NCBI GenBank assembly: GCA_026983675.1
Contig: JALSTP010000146.1
Span: forward strand, 1 to 44,049
Length of the DNA: 44,049 nucleotides
Source: Sedimenticola sp.
GTDB lineage: Bacteria > Pseudomonadota > Gammaproteobacteria > Chromatiales > Chromatiaceae
Direction of reading: 5' to 3'
In this document: piece by piece, positions 34,074-43,453 of the stretch
How positions within the stretch are numbered: position 1 is the first letter of the stretch
Layout: each line of letters starts with the position of its first letter
Notes under the pieces: generated by a model
What the model saw: only the letters and a program-made list of their open reading frames with translations
Databases searched by the model: none
Told to the model about the DNA's origin: nothing
Position numbers and translations under genes: made by a program

Positions 34074-35705
34074 TCAATCCTCCCGCCGCCCCACCAACCC
34101 GCCGAGCCGCTCCAGCGATCCACTCTCCAGCCCCCGCAGGGCGGCGGTCACCGTCTCGAGACGCGCCATCTGCCGGTCGCGTCCGGCCCGCACCTCCGCC
34201 CACACTTGGGCATGATCGTCGATCAGCCGCTCCCCACCGATCGCCGCCCCCCGCCGCAGGCCCCGGCGCAGACTGGCCGCCACCGAGGGTCTCAGTTTGG
34301 CATGGACGATCCAGGGAATCAGCCATGCGAGGCCGATCAACAGGGCGCTGTGGATGGCGAAATCGAAGCCCAGGAACCCCCGTTCGCCCTGAGTGGCGCC
34401 GTAGAATGCGGTGACCACGTAGAACACTGCCCAGCCCGCAGCCCCCAGGGGCAGCAGCCAGCTCAATATGCCGCTGGTCCGGTAGAGTGCGCGCTGGAAC
34501 GGCGTCCCCGGCTGCGCCAGGGCGCCCACCGCCTCGTCCTCGAGGGCCTGTCTCAGCGCCTGTTGCTGTGCGGGACGGTGGCTCGTCAGCGCATCGCTGA
34601 AGCCTTTGACCGGCAGGCCATCTGCCTGCATGCGGTTGAGCAGGTCGGTGTGCAGATCCTCGAAGCGGTCGTCGATGCGCGCGCCCCACACCTCCTCCAC
34701 CACACCGGCGGGGTCTATGGTGGGCGCCTCCGGTCCCGCCCGCCCCGGCAGCAGGGCACGCCATCCCCGCCCGCCCTCCTTCACCTCGAGCCGCACGGTT
34801 GCAGCGCCAATCTGCAGGTCCAGTTGTTGTTCCAGCCGTTCAACACCGCCCTTGACCGCCGGGATCCATTGCGCCTCGGCATCCAGCCAGCGCGCCTCCG
34901 GCCCGATCTCGTCGGCGAAGCCGGCGCAGCGCTGGCGCAGATCATCGATGCGCGCCTGCACGCCGAGTTGCTGCAACAGGTCGAGACCGTAAGTCTCGAT
35001 GGCATCGGCGATGGTCTGTTCCAGTTCCGCGAAATCGTCCTCCTCCCCTTCAAGGCAACTGGTGCGTAACACCACCGGTTCTTTGAAACCTTCCGCCTCC
35101 AGCCGCTGCCGGAAGTCGTCGATTTGCTCGGGCAGGCCCTGGTCCCAGTGATTCATGACAAACAGCCAGGCATGGCGATGGCGGCGGCTCTGCAGGAAAC
35201 GCCAACCCACATCGTCATGATAGCGATCGGGGCTGACCACATAGATCAGCCAGTCCACATAGGGCAGCCAGGACTCCACCAATTGCCGGTTGTGTTGCTC
35301 GGTGCTGTCGATGTCGGGCATGTCGAGCCAGGCGATGAGCCGCCGTTCCGGGTTGTGGTGATAGAGGATACGTGTACCCTCGGTGGGCAGATCATCGGGC
35401 AGATCCTGCAGGCGGAAGGCGTCGTGGAGATAGAGCGTCACCTCGTGGGAGGTGGGCCTCTCCACCCCTACGCGGGCGATCGCCTCGCCGGCAAGACGGT
35501 TGAGAAGGCTGCTTTTGCCGACCCCGGTGCCGCCGAAAAAACCGACGATGAGCGGTCGGTGGGTCTGCTGTTCACTGAACAACGCCTCCACCTGCTGACG
35601 CTCCACCGCCTCCAGCGCCCGCACGCCCGCGGGATCGATCCAACCGTCGGCGGCGGCCTGTCCGGCCCATTGGTGCACCTGATGATAGAGCGCGCCGAAA
35701 TCCAC
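34074..35705 (-). CDS. Dynamin-like GTPase with C-terminal membrane helices
   Basis: The 543-residue protein has a G domain at about 50-260: GGTGVGKS (G1) at 58-65, WLDMPDIDS (G3), and MNHWDQG (a G4 variant of NKxD). After a helical mid-section come two hydrophobic helices at about 411-430 (ILSWLLPLGAAGWAVFYVV) and 445-465 (HSALLIGLAWLIPWIV), so it is membrane-bound. The GTG start shares a base with the stop of the upstream GTPase gene, implying coupling and co-assembly. Bacterial dynamin-like pairs remodel or tether membranes, but no function has been tested for this one. Confidence 0.8.
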   Translation of the reverse strand: MDFGALYHQVHQWAGQAAADGWIDPAGVRALEAVERQQVEALFSEQQTHRPLIVGFFGGTGVGKSSLLNRLAGEAIARVGVERPTSHEVTLYLHDAFRLQDLPDDLPTEGTRILYHHNPERRLIAWLDMPDIDSTEQHNRQLVESWLPYVDWLIYVVSPDRYHDDVGWRFLQSRRHRHAWLFVMNHWDQGLPEQIDDFRQRLEAEGFKEPVVLRTSCLEGEEDDFAELEQTIADAIETYGLDLLQQLGVQARIDDLRQRCAGFADEIGPEARWLDAEAQWIPAVKGGVERLEQQLDLQIGAATVRLEVKEGGRGWRALLPGRAGPEAPTIDPAGVVEEVWGARIDDRFEDLHTDLLNRMQADGLPVKGFSDALTSHRPAQQQALRQALEDEAVGALAQPGTPFQRALYRTSGILSWLLPLGAAGWAVFYVVTAFYGATQGERGFLGFDFAIHSALLIGLAWLIPWIVHAKLRPSVAASLRRGLRRGAAIGGERLIDDHAQVWAEVRAGRDRQMARLETVTAALRGLESGSLERLGGLVGRRED

Positions 35706-37447
35706 TACTCCTCCAAGGCGGCCAGGGCCTGTTCCGCCCCGGCCAGCCGCTGTTCATTGATGCCGTAGAGATGGACGCTGTCGATGGCCTCCACCAGCGC
35801 CTCCAGGTGGCCGCGCAACGGCGCGAGCAGTTCCTGCTCCACGGAGGCGAGCTGCTGCGCCTTGAGGCGCTGCTCCACGGTCTGCATATAGCGCCCCATG
35901 GCACTCTCGGTGAGCATGGAGGTGACAGAGAGCATTGCCGGGGTCAGGATCAGATCGTTGGCGCCGATACCACCCGTCTTCAGCGCCAGCACCACCGCTG
36001 CCGCGTCCACCGTCACCCGCGCCGCGCGCAGGCTGTTGAGGGTGGCCGGATGCTCCTGCAGATGCGCATAAAGCGCCTCTCCCGCCTCTTTCATGCGCGG
36101 TTCGAAGGCCTGCTGGTGGCGCTGCGCCAGGATCCGTCCCTCGCCTTCGATTTCCGCCAGATGCTCGCCCAACACCTGCCACAACTGCCGCCACCATTCG
36201 CGCGCCTCTCCGGCCTCCGACATCCGCTGCCCCACCTGGCGCTGGAGACCCAGCAACATATGATCAAGGGCGGCGCCCAAGACCTCGGTTTCGTGATCGC
36301 CGCCCTCCGGCCGCGCCGCGTCGTCCTGACGAAACATGCCGATCAGGGTGCGCGCCGGCCAGGTGAGCAGGTTCCGGGTGCGCATCAGCACCGCCGCGGC
36401 GCCGGGGATCTCCAGCAGTTCCAACAACCGCACCACCGCCCGCTGCATGGTATCACCGTAGTCGGGGTTACGCAGATAGTCGCGCTGATAGACGGACAGC
36501 ATCTCCTCCACCGCCGTATCCAGCATCTCCCGCCACGCCCGCGCCGCCGCGTGTTCATGCCGCAAAGGGGCCACCCAGTCCGGCCAGTGCCGGTGCAGAT
36601 AGGCCGCGAGAGGCGCTATGGGGTCGCCCCGCCGGTCCACCCCTTCGACCAGCGCCGTCACGCTGCCGCGAAGTCGTCTGGCGCCGCCACTGGCGAGCAG
36701 GCGGCCGAAATCGGCGTTCTTCTGAAAGCCGATCGGGATAATGCCCGCCTGCGGTATCTGCTCGTGTAAAAATTTCTTCCTCACCGCTTCCACCAGGGCC
36801 TGTTCCGTCTGCGCCGTCGTCTTGTTCAGACACACCAGCAACGGCCGCTCCACCTGGCCGATCAACTTGAGCAGTTCCCACACCGACTGGTCGGCATATT
36901 TCTCGGCGCTGACCACGAGTACCACCAGATCCGCCAGGGCGCACAACCGCGGCACCGCCGAACGGTAGCTTCGCGAGCTGACCGAATCGAAATCAGGGGT
37001 GTCCCACACCACGCACCGCACCCCGCAGCCGTCCCCTGCCGGCTCCACCTGTTGAATCGAAAAGGCCTCCAGCACCTCCGGCCGCAAGCGCCCGGCCGGC
37101 TGGTATTCGAGGCCGTCGAGCAACCGGCTCACCTTGCCGGTCAGATCCTCGTCCACAACGCCGCCGGTATATCCCTGTGGATGGCGGGTGAAACCGGCCA
37201 GCGAGCTGGCTTGTGCCTGTTCACTGCCGAGCAGCAGATTGACCACCGTACTCTTGCCAGACTGGGTGGGACCGATCACCACCACCTGCAATGGCAGCGC
37301 CTCCAGCACCGGGCGCAACACCGCCCGCCGGAGCAGCGCGTCGCCATAGACCAGTGACTGATCTTCGCCATCGCTGCTCACCTGCTGGTGCCGGCGCAAC
37401 AACTCCGCCACAAAATTCAATAATGTTTCCAGGGAATCCAACAGCAT
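35705..37447 (-). CDS. Dynamin-like GTPase, partner of downstream gene
   Basis: This 580-residue protein has GPTQSGKS (G1) at 59-66, WDTPDFDS (G3) at about 147 and CLNKTT (G4 region) at about 208. Long helical stretches, as in dynamin stalks, take up about 300-580, with a moderately hydrophobic segment at about 480-515. It lacks the double helices of its neighbour, so it may be recruited by it. The two genes overlap by one base and are related, suggesting ancient duplication and a heteromeric complex. The gene is divergent from rhomboid with an 87-nt spacer. Confidence 0.78.
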   Translation of the reverse strand: MLLDSLETLLNFVAELLRRHQQVSSDGEDQSLVYGDALLRRAVLRPVLEALPLQVVVIGPTQSGKSTVVNLLLGSEQAQASSLAGFTRHPQGYTGGVVDEDLTGKVSRLLDGLEYQPAGRLRPEVLEAFSIQQVEPAGDGCGVRCVVWDTPDFDSVSSRSYRSAVPRLCALADLVVLVVSAEKYADQSVWELLKLIGQVERPLLVCLNKTTAQTEQALVEAVRKKFLHEQIPQAGIIPIGFQKNADFGRLLASGGARRLRGSVTALVEGVDRRGDPIAPLAAYLHRHWPDWVAPLRHEHAAARAWREMLDTAVEEMLSVYQRDYLRNPDYGDTMQRAVVRLLELLEIPGAAAVLMRTRNLLTWPARTLIGMFRQDDAARPEGGDHETEVLGAALDHMLLGLQRQVGQRMSEAGEAREWWRQLWQVLGEHLAEIEGEGRILAQRHQQAFEPRMKEAGEALYAHLQEHPATLNSLRAARVTVDAAAVVLALKTGGIGANDLILTPAMLSVTSMLTESAMGRYMQTVEQRLKAQQLASVEQELLAPLRGHLEALVEAIDSVHLYGINEQRLAGAEQALAALEE

Positions 37448-37534
37448 CCATCCACAATAACCGGGGCCGGGATAGCATACAATCGGCCGATCATGTTCTA
37501 ATTTGATCCGTTTTTCAAAGTCTCATCACCCATC

Positions 37535-38266
37535 ATGTTTCCAATCCACGACGACAACCCTACCCAAACACCGCCAATCGTGACGGTCGGACTGATCGTG
37601 GTCTGCACGCTCGCGTTTCTGTGGGAGGTGATGCTGGGCAGCCAGGGTCAGAAAGCCGTCATCTACGCCCTCGGTGTGATTCCCGCTACCCTGTTCGGGG
37701 ACAAGACGTTGTCTCCGGAATTGGCAATGGTGCCGCCCGCCACCACCCTCTTGACCTCCATGTTCCTGCACGGCGGCTGGATGCACCTGTTTGGCAACAT
37801 GCTCTACCTGTGGATCTTCGGCAATAATGTGGAAGAGGCGATGGGGCATATCAAATTCATCGTCTTCTATGTGATATGCGGTATCACGGCAGCCCTCGCC
37901 CAGGCGCTGCCCAACCCCGGTTCGGAGATCCCCATGGTCGGAGCCAGCGGCGCCATCGCCGGCGTGCTGGGCGCCTATCTGCTGCTCTACCCCCATGCGC
38001 GCGTGCTGGTCGTCATCCCCATCGGATTCATCCTTCAGACCATGCGTCTGCCGGCCTCCATCGTGCTCGGCTTCTGGTTTCTGCTCCAGTTCATCAGCAA
38101 CCTGTTGGCCCCGGAGTCGGGCGGCGGCGTGGCCTTTAGCGCCCATATTGGCGGGTTCGTCGCTGGCGTGGTGTTGGTCAGCTTTTTCAAACGGCCGGGG
38201 GTGCCCCTGTTCGCCCCGGCGCACGAAGGGGCGGAAAGCGGTTTCGGCGTGGAACGGCGCCGGTAA
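37535..38266 (+). CDS. Rhomboid family intramembrane serine protease
   Basis: The 243-residue protein has about six membrane helices. The catalytic Ser is in VGASGAIAGVLGAYL at about residue 136 and the His in FSAHIGGFVAG at about 206; HGGWMHLFGNMLYLWIFGN is the L1-loop signature that precedes them. These match a complete and probably active rhomboid. The C-terminus is short and polar. The ATG has no strong ribosome-binding site. Substrates are unknown; it neighbours but is not clearly in the exopolysaccharide cluster. Confidence 0.93.
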   Translation: MFPIHDDNPTQTPPIVTVGLIVVCTLAFLWEVMLGSQGQKAVIYALGVIPATLFGDKTLSPELAMVPPATTLLTSMFLHGGWMHLFGNMLYLWIFGNNVEEAMGHIKFIVFYVICGITAALAQALPNPGSEIPMVGASGAIAGVLGAYLLLYPHARVLVVIPIGFILQTMRLPASIVLGFWFLLQFISNLLAPESGGGVAFSAHIGGFVAGVVLVSFFKRPGVPLFAPAHEGAESGFGVERRR

Positions 38267-38370
38267 AGGAAAAGCGCCGACAACCGATACATACTCAAGC
38301 CCGCACTGACCCCTCGAACCACGTATTTTGGGTGATCACGCGTCTCAATCAACTGGATAACGGATACGAC

Positions 38371-39561
38371 ATGTCACGGAAAAAACTGCTCTTCATCGTG
38401 CATTCCCTGCGTCGGGCGGGCGCCCAGACCCAGTTGGTGGACCTGGTGAACAACCTGTCGAACGAACGCTACGAGAAACATCTGTTCACTATCGAACCCC
38501 AGATGGATCTGCTGGACCGGCTGGATCAGGACAACGTCCGGCTGTACAATAAACAACGCCGGTTCAAATACGACCTCCTCTCCGTGGCCCGGGAGATCGC
38601 CCGGGTCATCGACGAACAGGAGATCGACCTCGTCCACTGCACCCTTCAGTTTCCGATGCTGCTCGGCTGGATCGGGACGAAGATGGCGACGCGCATACCC
38701 CGTTTCGTTACCGTGGTTCATACCACCCACAACCGCTCGACCAAAACCGAGCTCCAGGACCGGCTTCTCTATCAACACCTGCTGCGCCGCTGCGACCGGG
38801 TATTTTTCGTCTGCGAAAAACAACGAGACGTCTGGCTCCGTAAATACCCCCGGCTGAAGGCAAACTCTGTTGTGGTCCACAACGGCATTGACGCCGATTT
38901 CTTCGCCGTGCAGAACAGCCCAAAGACGCTGCAACCTCAGCGGCAGGATCTTGCAATCGCAGACGACGACGATGTTCTCTGCTGCATCGCCCGTTTCCGC
39001 CCCGAGAAGGGTCACAAACATCTGCTCGACGCGGTCGCCGGCCTCGAACCGTCTCCTCACCTCCTGCTCGCCGGTGACGGCGAACTGCAAGCGGAGATCG
39101 AGAACCATGCCGATACCCTCGGCATCCGCGAGCGGGTCCATTTCCTCGGCAGCCTGCCGGACGTGCGCGGCGTCCTGATGGCCTCCGACCTGTCTGTCCT
39201 CGCTTCCACCGCAGTGGAGACCTTTTCGATGACCATGCTGGAATCCATGTCGATGGGCGTCCCTGTGGTTGCCACCGATATCGGCGGGATGTCGGAAGCC
39301 ATTGTCCCCGGCGAAACGGGAGATCTGGTTCCCCCAGGCGATGCGGACGCGCTGCGCGAGGCGCTGGCACGCTTGCTCGATGACAAAGAGAAACTGGCCG
39401 TCATCGGACAGCGGTGCCGTGAACTCGTCCTCGAACGCTTCACCACCGACAAGATGGTGTCCGCGACCGACGCGGTCATCGACGCAGTACTGTCTGGCCG
39501 GGAAGACACGGCGGACACTTCGAATTACATCAACCGAGCATCACACGGAACTGAACAATGA
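38371..39561 (+). CDS. Glycosyltransferase family 4
   Basis: The protein (396 residues from ATG 38371) has a GT-B fold. KKLLFIVHSLRRAGAQTQLVDLV is the N-terminal glycine-containing loop, IARFRPEKGHKHLLDAV opens the second domain, and ETFSMTMLESMSMGVPVVAT contains the EX7E motif at about 292-300. It transfers a sugar from a nucleotide donor to a glycan acceptor on the cytoplasmic face. A GTG 39 nt upstream could add 13 residues. It overlaps the next gene by ATGA. Acceptor and sugar are not known. Confidence 0.9.
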   Translation: MSRKKLLFIVHSLRRAGAQTQLVDLVNNLSNERYEKHLFTIEPQMDLLDRLDQDNVRLYNKQRRFKYDLLSVAREIARVIDEQEIDLVHCTLQFPMLLGWIGTKMATRIPRFVTVVHTTHNRSTKTELQDRLLYQHLLRRCDRVFFVCEKQRDVWLRKYPRLKANSVVVHNGIDADFFAVQNSPKTLQPQRQDLAIADDDDVLCCIARFRPEKGHKHLLDAVAGLEPSPHLLLAGDGELQAEIENHADTLGIRERVHFLGSLPDVRGVLMASDLSVLASTAVETFSMTMLESMSMGVPVVATDIGGMSEAIVPGETGDLVPPGDADALREALARLLDDKEKLAVIGQRCRELVLERFTTDKMVSATDAVIDAVLSGREDTADTSNYINRASHGTEQ

Positions 39562-40745
39562 AACCACTCCTCTCCATCTTCATCGACGGACTGAAACCGG
39601 AAAGCCTGGAACATATGCCATTTCTGAACAGTTTCCAGAGCAAACGCCGGATCAAGGGCGAGCATGGCTACAGCATCGCCTGTCATGGCAGCATGTATTC
39701 CGGCGTCCATACCGATATCCACAAACTCTGGTTCGTATGGCAGTACGCCCCGACCAGCAGCCCTTTCCGCCGGGTGAAATATCTCTTCAAAATCCCTTTC
39801 ATGGGCACTCTTCCCGGCAAGCTGTTCCTGCACAAGACGGCCAAGCTGTTCGAGCAACCCAACACTTCATTCTTTGGCATCCCCCGCGTCATCCATGTGC
39901 CATTGCGGCTGCTCAAATACCTGGATGTCTCGGAAAAGCGCAACTACGACGAACCGGGATATCTCACCGAGGTGCCCAGTCTGTTCGACATCATGCGCGA
40001 GAAGGGGATCGCGTTCGAGGTGATTGGCATGGACAAATCCGAGCGCGAAGAGAGCAAGATCGTCGAACGCCACACGGATCATAAGAAACTGCCCTTCATC
40101 TACTGGTTCATCGGCGACGTGGACCATTTCTCACACAAGTTCGGCCAGGAGTCGGATGAGGCCAAAAAGCGGCTGGCCGAACTGGATGCCCTGCTGGGGC
40201 GCAAATACGAAGAGCTGACCTCTGCCATCGGCGAAGTGGATGTTCTGGTGTGGAGCGATCACGGCCACATCGACGTGGCGCACAAGATCGATCTCTACGA
40301 TACCTTCGAACAGGCCGGGGCCGATCTCAACGACTACCTGCATGTGATCGACGGCACCTACGCCCGCTTCTGGTTCGACAAGGACGGCCAGGAGGCCAAA
40401 GTACGTCAGGTATTGGAATCCTTGAAAGAGTATGGAGACGTGATGGAGATCGAGGACCAGAAGGCCCACCGGGTCTACCCAGGGGACCGGCGTTATGGTG
40501 ACCTCATCTTCGCCCTGCGCCCCGGCGCTATCTTCAGCAAGACGATCTGGGGGTGGTCCCGCACCATGAAGTCGATGCATGGCTACAGCCCGGAGTACCG
40601 CGAAAGTGACGGCGTCCTCATCAGCAATCTGCCAGTAACGGACGACCGTACCCTGGAGCTGATCGACATCACCCCCTCGATCATGGAACGGTTGGAACTC
40701 ACGCCGTTGGAACATATGGAAGGGAAGAGCTTTTGGTCGCACTAG
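39558..40745 (+). CDS. Alkaline phosphatase-superfamily phosphodiesterase-like protein
   Basis: The 395-residue protein carries metal-ligand motifs of the nucleotide pyrophosphatase/phosphodiesterase type: FIDGL at residues 8-12, YSIACHGSMYSG at about 38-49 (with a Ser likely the nucleophile), GDVDHFSHKFG at about 186-196 and WSDHGHIDVAHK at about 235-246. No signal peptide is present, so unlike most phosphodiesterases it appears cytoplasmic. It overlaps both neighbours and lies between a GT4 and a nucleotidyltransferase-like gene. It may modify or remove a phospho-linked group on a glycan or lipid carrier. Confidence 0.78.
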   Translation: MKPLLSIFIDGLKPESLEHMPFLNSFQSKRRIKGEHGYSIACHGSMYSGVHTDIHKLWFVWQYAPTSSPFRRVKYLFKIPFMGTLPGKLFLHKTAKLFEQPNTSFFGIPRVIHVPLRLLKYLDVSEKRNYDEPGYLTEVPSLFDIMREKGIAFEVIGMDKSEREESKIVERHTDHKKLPFIYWFIGDVDHFSHKFGQESDEAKKRLAELDALLGRKYEELTSAIGEVDVLVWSDHGHIDVAHKIDLYDTFEQAGADLNDYLHVIDGTYARFWFDKDGQEAKVRQVLESLKEYGDVMEIEDQKAHRVYPGDRRYGDLIFALRPGAIFSKTIWGWSRTMKSMHGYSPEYRESDGVLISNLPVTDDRTLELIDITPSIMERLELTPLEHMEGKSFWSH

Positions 40746-41911
40746 CCCTGCAGGAAGCACCCCGGCTGGACCCCATATTCCTTGACCGGCTTGTAGAGAC
40801 AATCAAGAGCCATGACGTCCAGGGCGTCTGCCTTGCCGGAAGCGCGGCGAATGACGAGCTTCTCTGGGCCAGGACGCCGGAGGGCTTCCGCCTGCTCAGC
40901 GATGTTGAAGTGGGCGTGATTGCCCCAGGCTTCCGGGAGAGAACCGCCATCAAGGTGGGCGCAAAAGCGGTTGGCGAACCGTACGGCTACGACGTGGAGG
41001 TGTTTCTTGTCACCCCCGGCCGACTAAAACGGGGCAGTCCCAAAAACCTCTCCTTCCGGCCACACGCCCCAAACCTGTTTATGTATGATTTCATCAACAG
41101 CGCCAAGTGGTTGTACCGGACCGGTGACCTGGAGATTCCCGAGCTGACCCCGGAGCGGATCCCTCCCTGGGAGGGCATCCGTCTGATCCTGAACCGGCTG
41201 GGAGAAGGTGCTCCCTTCCTGCTGCCCTGGTTCGCAGGGGACCCTCCCCCGGCGGACGAGGACGAGCTGCAGCGCTGGATCCTGAAACTGTTGATGGCAC
41301 TTGGAGACGCGGCATTGGCAGCACGGGGCGACTATCGTACCGGCTACCTCAACCGCGCCGCCGTGCTGGAGAAACGCGTGGCCTCGGGCACCATTGATCT
41401 GGACGGAGATATGGTAGAAACCATTCAGGGCGCCTACCGGACCCGGCGGGGCGAGGACTTCGATGCAACGGCCATCGACCGGACACGCCTGCGGACAGAG
41501 ACCCGGCGCCTGTTGGGTCGCTTGCTGTCACGCCATAGCGGAAACCGGCTGGCGCCCGACGACACCCAATGGCTAACCGCCCAGCGGGCATGGGCAGGGA
41601 TCTTCCAGCAGACGCCAATCCCGGTCCGCTACCAAGCCCCGGTTGCTGCACTGGACGCGCTCTACGATTCGTTGTTCACGCTTTCGAAAACCCTGCGTAG
41701 AGGCATCCGGCCTTCCATCGCTGGCGCGGCGCTCGCGCACCGCGTGCCGGTACAAGTAATCGGCTACGGAGTCATCGCGTCCTGTCTGGCGGGCACACCC
41801 GAGGAAGGCGCTGCGAACTGCAATGCGCAGCTCAGTCGCTATCTGCCCGCAAAGAACGAAGAATCCCTTGGTGAATCGCTCAAGCGATGGTGGAGTGCGG
41901 CATGTGTATAG
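40733..41911 (+). CDS. Nucleotidyltransferase-like protein of glycan cluster
   Basis: The 392-residue protein begins with a TTG (40733) 13 nt inside the previous gene, preceded by AGGGAAGAG. GVCLAGSAANDELL at about 27-40 followed by LLSDVEVGVIA at about 50-60 resembles the GS...DxE pattern of minimal nucleotidyltransferases, with the third acidic residue perhaps in YDVEVFLV at about 85. The rest is helical, with no known domain. It may transfer a nucleotide or phosphoryl group, but one of the acidic residues could be absent and activity is uncertain. The family is unknown to me. Confidence 0.55.
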   Translation: MVALALQEAPRLDPIFLDRLVETIKSHDVQGVCLAGSAANDELLWARTPEGFRLLSDVEVGVIAPGFRERTAIKVGAKAVGEPYGYDVEVFLVTPGRLKRGSPKNLSFRPHAPNLFMYDFINSAKWLYRTGDLEIPELTPERIPPWEGIRLILNRLGEGAPFLLPWFAGDPPPADEDELQRWILKLLMALGDAALAARGDYRTGYLNRAAVLEKRVASGTIDLDGDMVETIQGAYRTRRGEDFDATAIDRTRLRTETRRLLGRLLSRHSGNRLAPDDTQWLTAQRAWAGIFQQTPIPVRYQAPVAALDALYDSLFTLSKTLRRGIRPSIAGAALAHRVPVQVIGYGVIASCLAGTPEEGAANCNAQLSRYLPAKNEESLGESLKRWWSAACV

Positions 41912-41939
41912 CCGGCATAGCATATAAGAACATCACGCC

Positions 41940-42998
41940 ATGACCCGAAAAATCCTCATACTCTCGACCCATCAACGTGGCGGTATCCGCTCCGTCGTGG
42001 AGGCCTACGGGGACACCGGATTCTACCGCCAATGGAATGCGGAGATCCTGTGGACCAACGACGAGACATCGCTGGCGCGCAAGCTCATCATGGCCGGCCA
42101 GGCTTTTGCCATACTGCTCTGGAACCTGATCCGGCGCCGGGTGCGGCTCGTCCATGTGCATCTATCCATGCGCGGAAGCGCTTGGCGCAAGGGCATCTAC
42201 ATCGCCCTCACCCGTTTGTTCCGGGTGCCGGTGGTCCTGCATCTACACGGTTCCGAATTCAAGGAGTACTACCAGGCCGCCTCGCCCGCGAAGCAACGCT
42301 TCGTCCGTCGAATGTTCGACAGGGCCTGTGTGGTGGTGGTGCTTTCACGCGCTTGGCGCGACTTCGTCTCGACCATCACCACCGCCGAGATCAGGATCGT
42401 ACCCAACTTTGTCACCTGCAGCGAACCGCGCAAGGCCCCGCCCAATGATGGCGTGCACCTCCTCTTTCTAGGCGCCTTTGGGCGCAGAAAGGGCATCTAT
42501 GACCTGATCGAGGTTGTCAGCAGAATCAAGGCCAAGGGCGGCGCCCTTTCGCTGGTGTGCGCGGGCAATGGGGAGGTCGACGAGGTCAGACGCAAAGTGA
42601 CCGAACTCGGGGTCCAGGACCAGGTGCATGTCGCCGGCTGGGTCGCGGGAGAAGAGAAGGAACGCCTGTGGGACGAGGCCAACGTCTTCATCCTCCCCTC
42701 ATACAACGAAGGGCTGCCGATGGCTATCCTCGAGGCCATGTGCAAGGGCAAGGCCGTGATCTCCACCCGGGTCGGCGGCATCCCTGAGGCCGTCATCGAA
42801 GGGCGCAATGGCTCGCTTGTCACGCCGGGTGACTTGCAAGCGTTGGAACGTGTCCTGACTGCGCTGATCGAACATCCGGAAAACATCACAACCCTTGGCA
42901 GCAACAGTCGGACCCTCTATGAGACACAGTATTCGCCAGACGCCGCGCTCGGCATCATGAGTGAAATATACCGTCATTGCAGCGGGTTATCGAAATGA
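41940..42998 (+). CDS. Glycosyltransferase family 4
   Basis: The 352-residue protein starts RKILILSTHQRGGIRSVVEAY, a GT4 N-terminal loop. The nucleotide-sugar-binding C-terminal domain has FLGAFGRRKGIYDLIEVV, VAGWVAGEEKERLW and the EX7E motif EGLPMAILEAMCKG at about 258-271. It adds a sugar, with retention, to a lipid-linked or polysaccharide acceptor. It ends in an ATGA overlap with the Alg14-like gene, so the genes are translationally coupled. Confidence 0.92.
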   Translation: MTRKILILSTHQRGGIRSVVEAYGDTGFYRQWNAEILWTNDETSLARKLIMAGQAFAILLWNLIRRRVRLVHVHLSMRGSAWRKGIYIALTRLFRVPVVLHLHGSEFKEYYQAASPAKQRFVRRMFDRACVVVVLSRAWRDFVSTITTAEIRIVPNFVTCSEPRKAPPNDGVHLLFLGAFGRRKGIYDLIEVVSRIKAKGGALSLVCAGNGEVDEVRRKVTELGVQDQVHVAGWVAGEEKERLWDEANVFILPSYNEGLPMAILEAMCKGKAVISTRVGGIPEAVIEGRNGSLVTPGDLQALERVLTALIEHPENITTLGSNSRTLYETQYSPDAALGIMSEIYRHCSGLSK

Positions 42999-43453
42999 AC
43001 GAACGCCCTCCCAAGATCCTTGCCATCGCCTCCGGAGGCGGCCACTGGATTCAGCTGATGCGGTTGACCAGGGCCTTCGACGGTGGCCGGCTCTATCTCT
43101 CGTCGACCTATGACCGCGTCACCGGCGTACCCGAACATGAGGGCTATTTCAGCGTCCCGGACGCCAACGCCAACGAGAAGGGACGCATGATCCTGCTCGG
43201 CCTCAAGGTGCTCTTCGTCACCTTGCGTCTCCGTCCCGATGTCGTTGTCACCACCGGTGCCGCACCTGGATTCTATGCCGTCCTGTTCGGCAAACTGCTA
43301 GGCGCCAAAACCATCTGGATCGACAGCATCGCCAATGCCGAACAATTCTCTCTGGCAGGGCTGAAGGCCAGACGATGGGCGGACCACTGGTGCAGTCAAT
43401 GGCCAGAGGTCGCGGAGGCCGCCGGCGCAGAGTATATCGGGAGCGTCATATGA
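42995..43453 (+). CDS. Alg14-like membrane subunit of split glycosyltransferase (PssD/EpsF type)
   Basis: The 152-residue protein (ATG 42995, overlapping the previous stop) begins KILAIASGGGHWIQLMRL, the glycine-rich loop of the Alg14/PssD family. It contains RPDVVVTTGAAPGFYAVL at about 80-97 and ends with a segment for contact to its Alg13-like partner. The Alg14 subunit anchors the complex and binds the acceptor, while the Alg13 subunit binds the donor sugar. The next gene encodes that partner, overlapping by ATGA. Confidence 0.9.
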   Translation: MNERPPKILAIASGGGHWIQLMRLTRAFDGGRLYLSSTYDRVTGVPEHEGYFSVPDANANEKGRMILLGLKVLFVTLRLRPDVVVTTGAAPGFYAVLFGKLLGAKTIWIDSIANAEQFSLAGLKARRWADHWCSQWPEVAEAAGAEYIGSVI

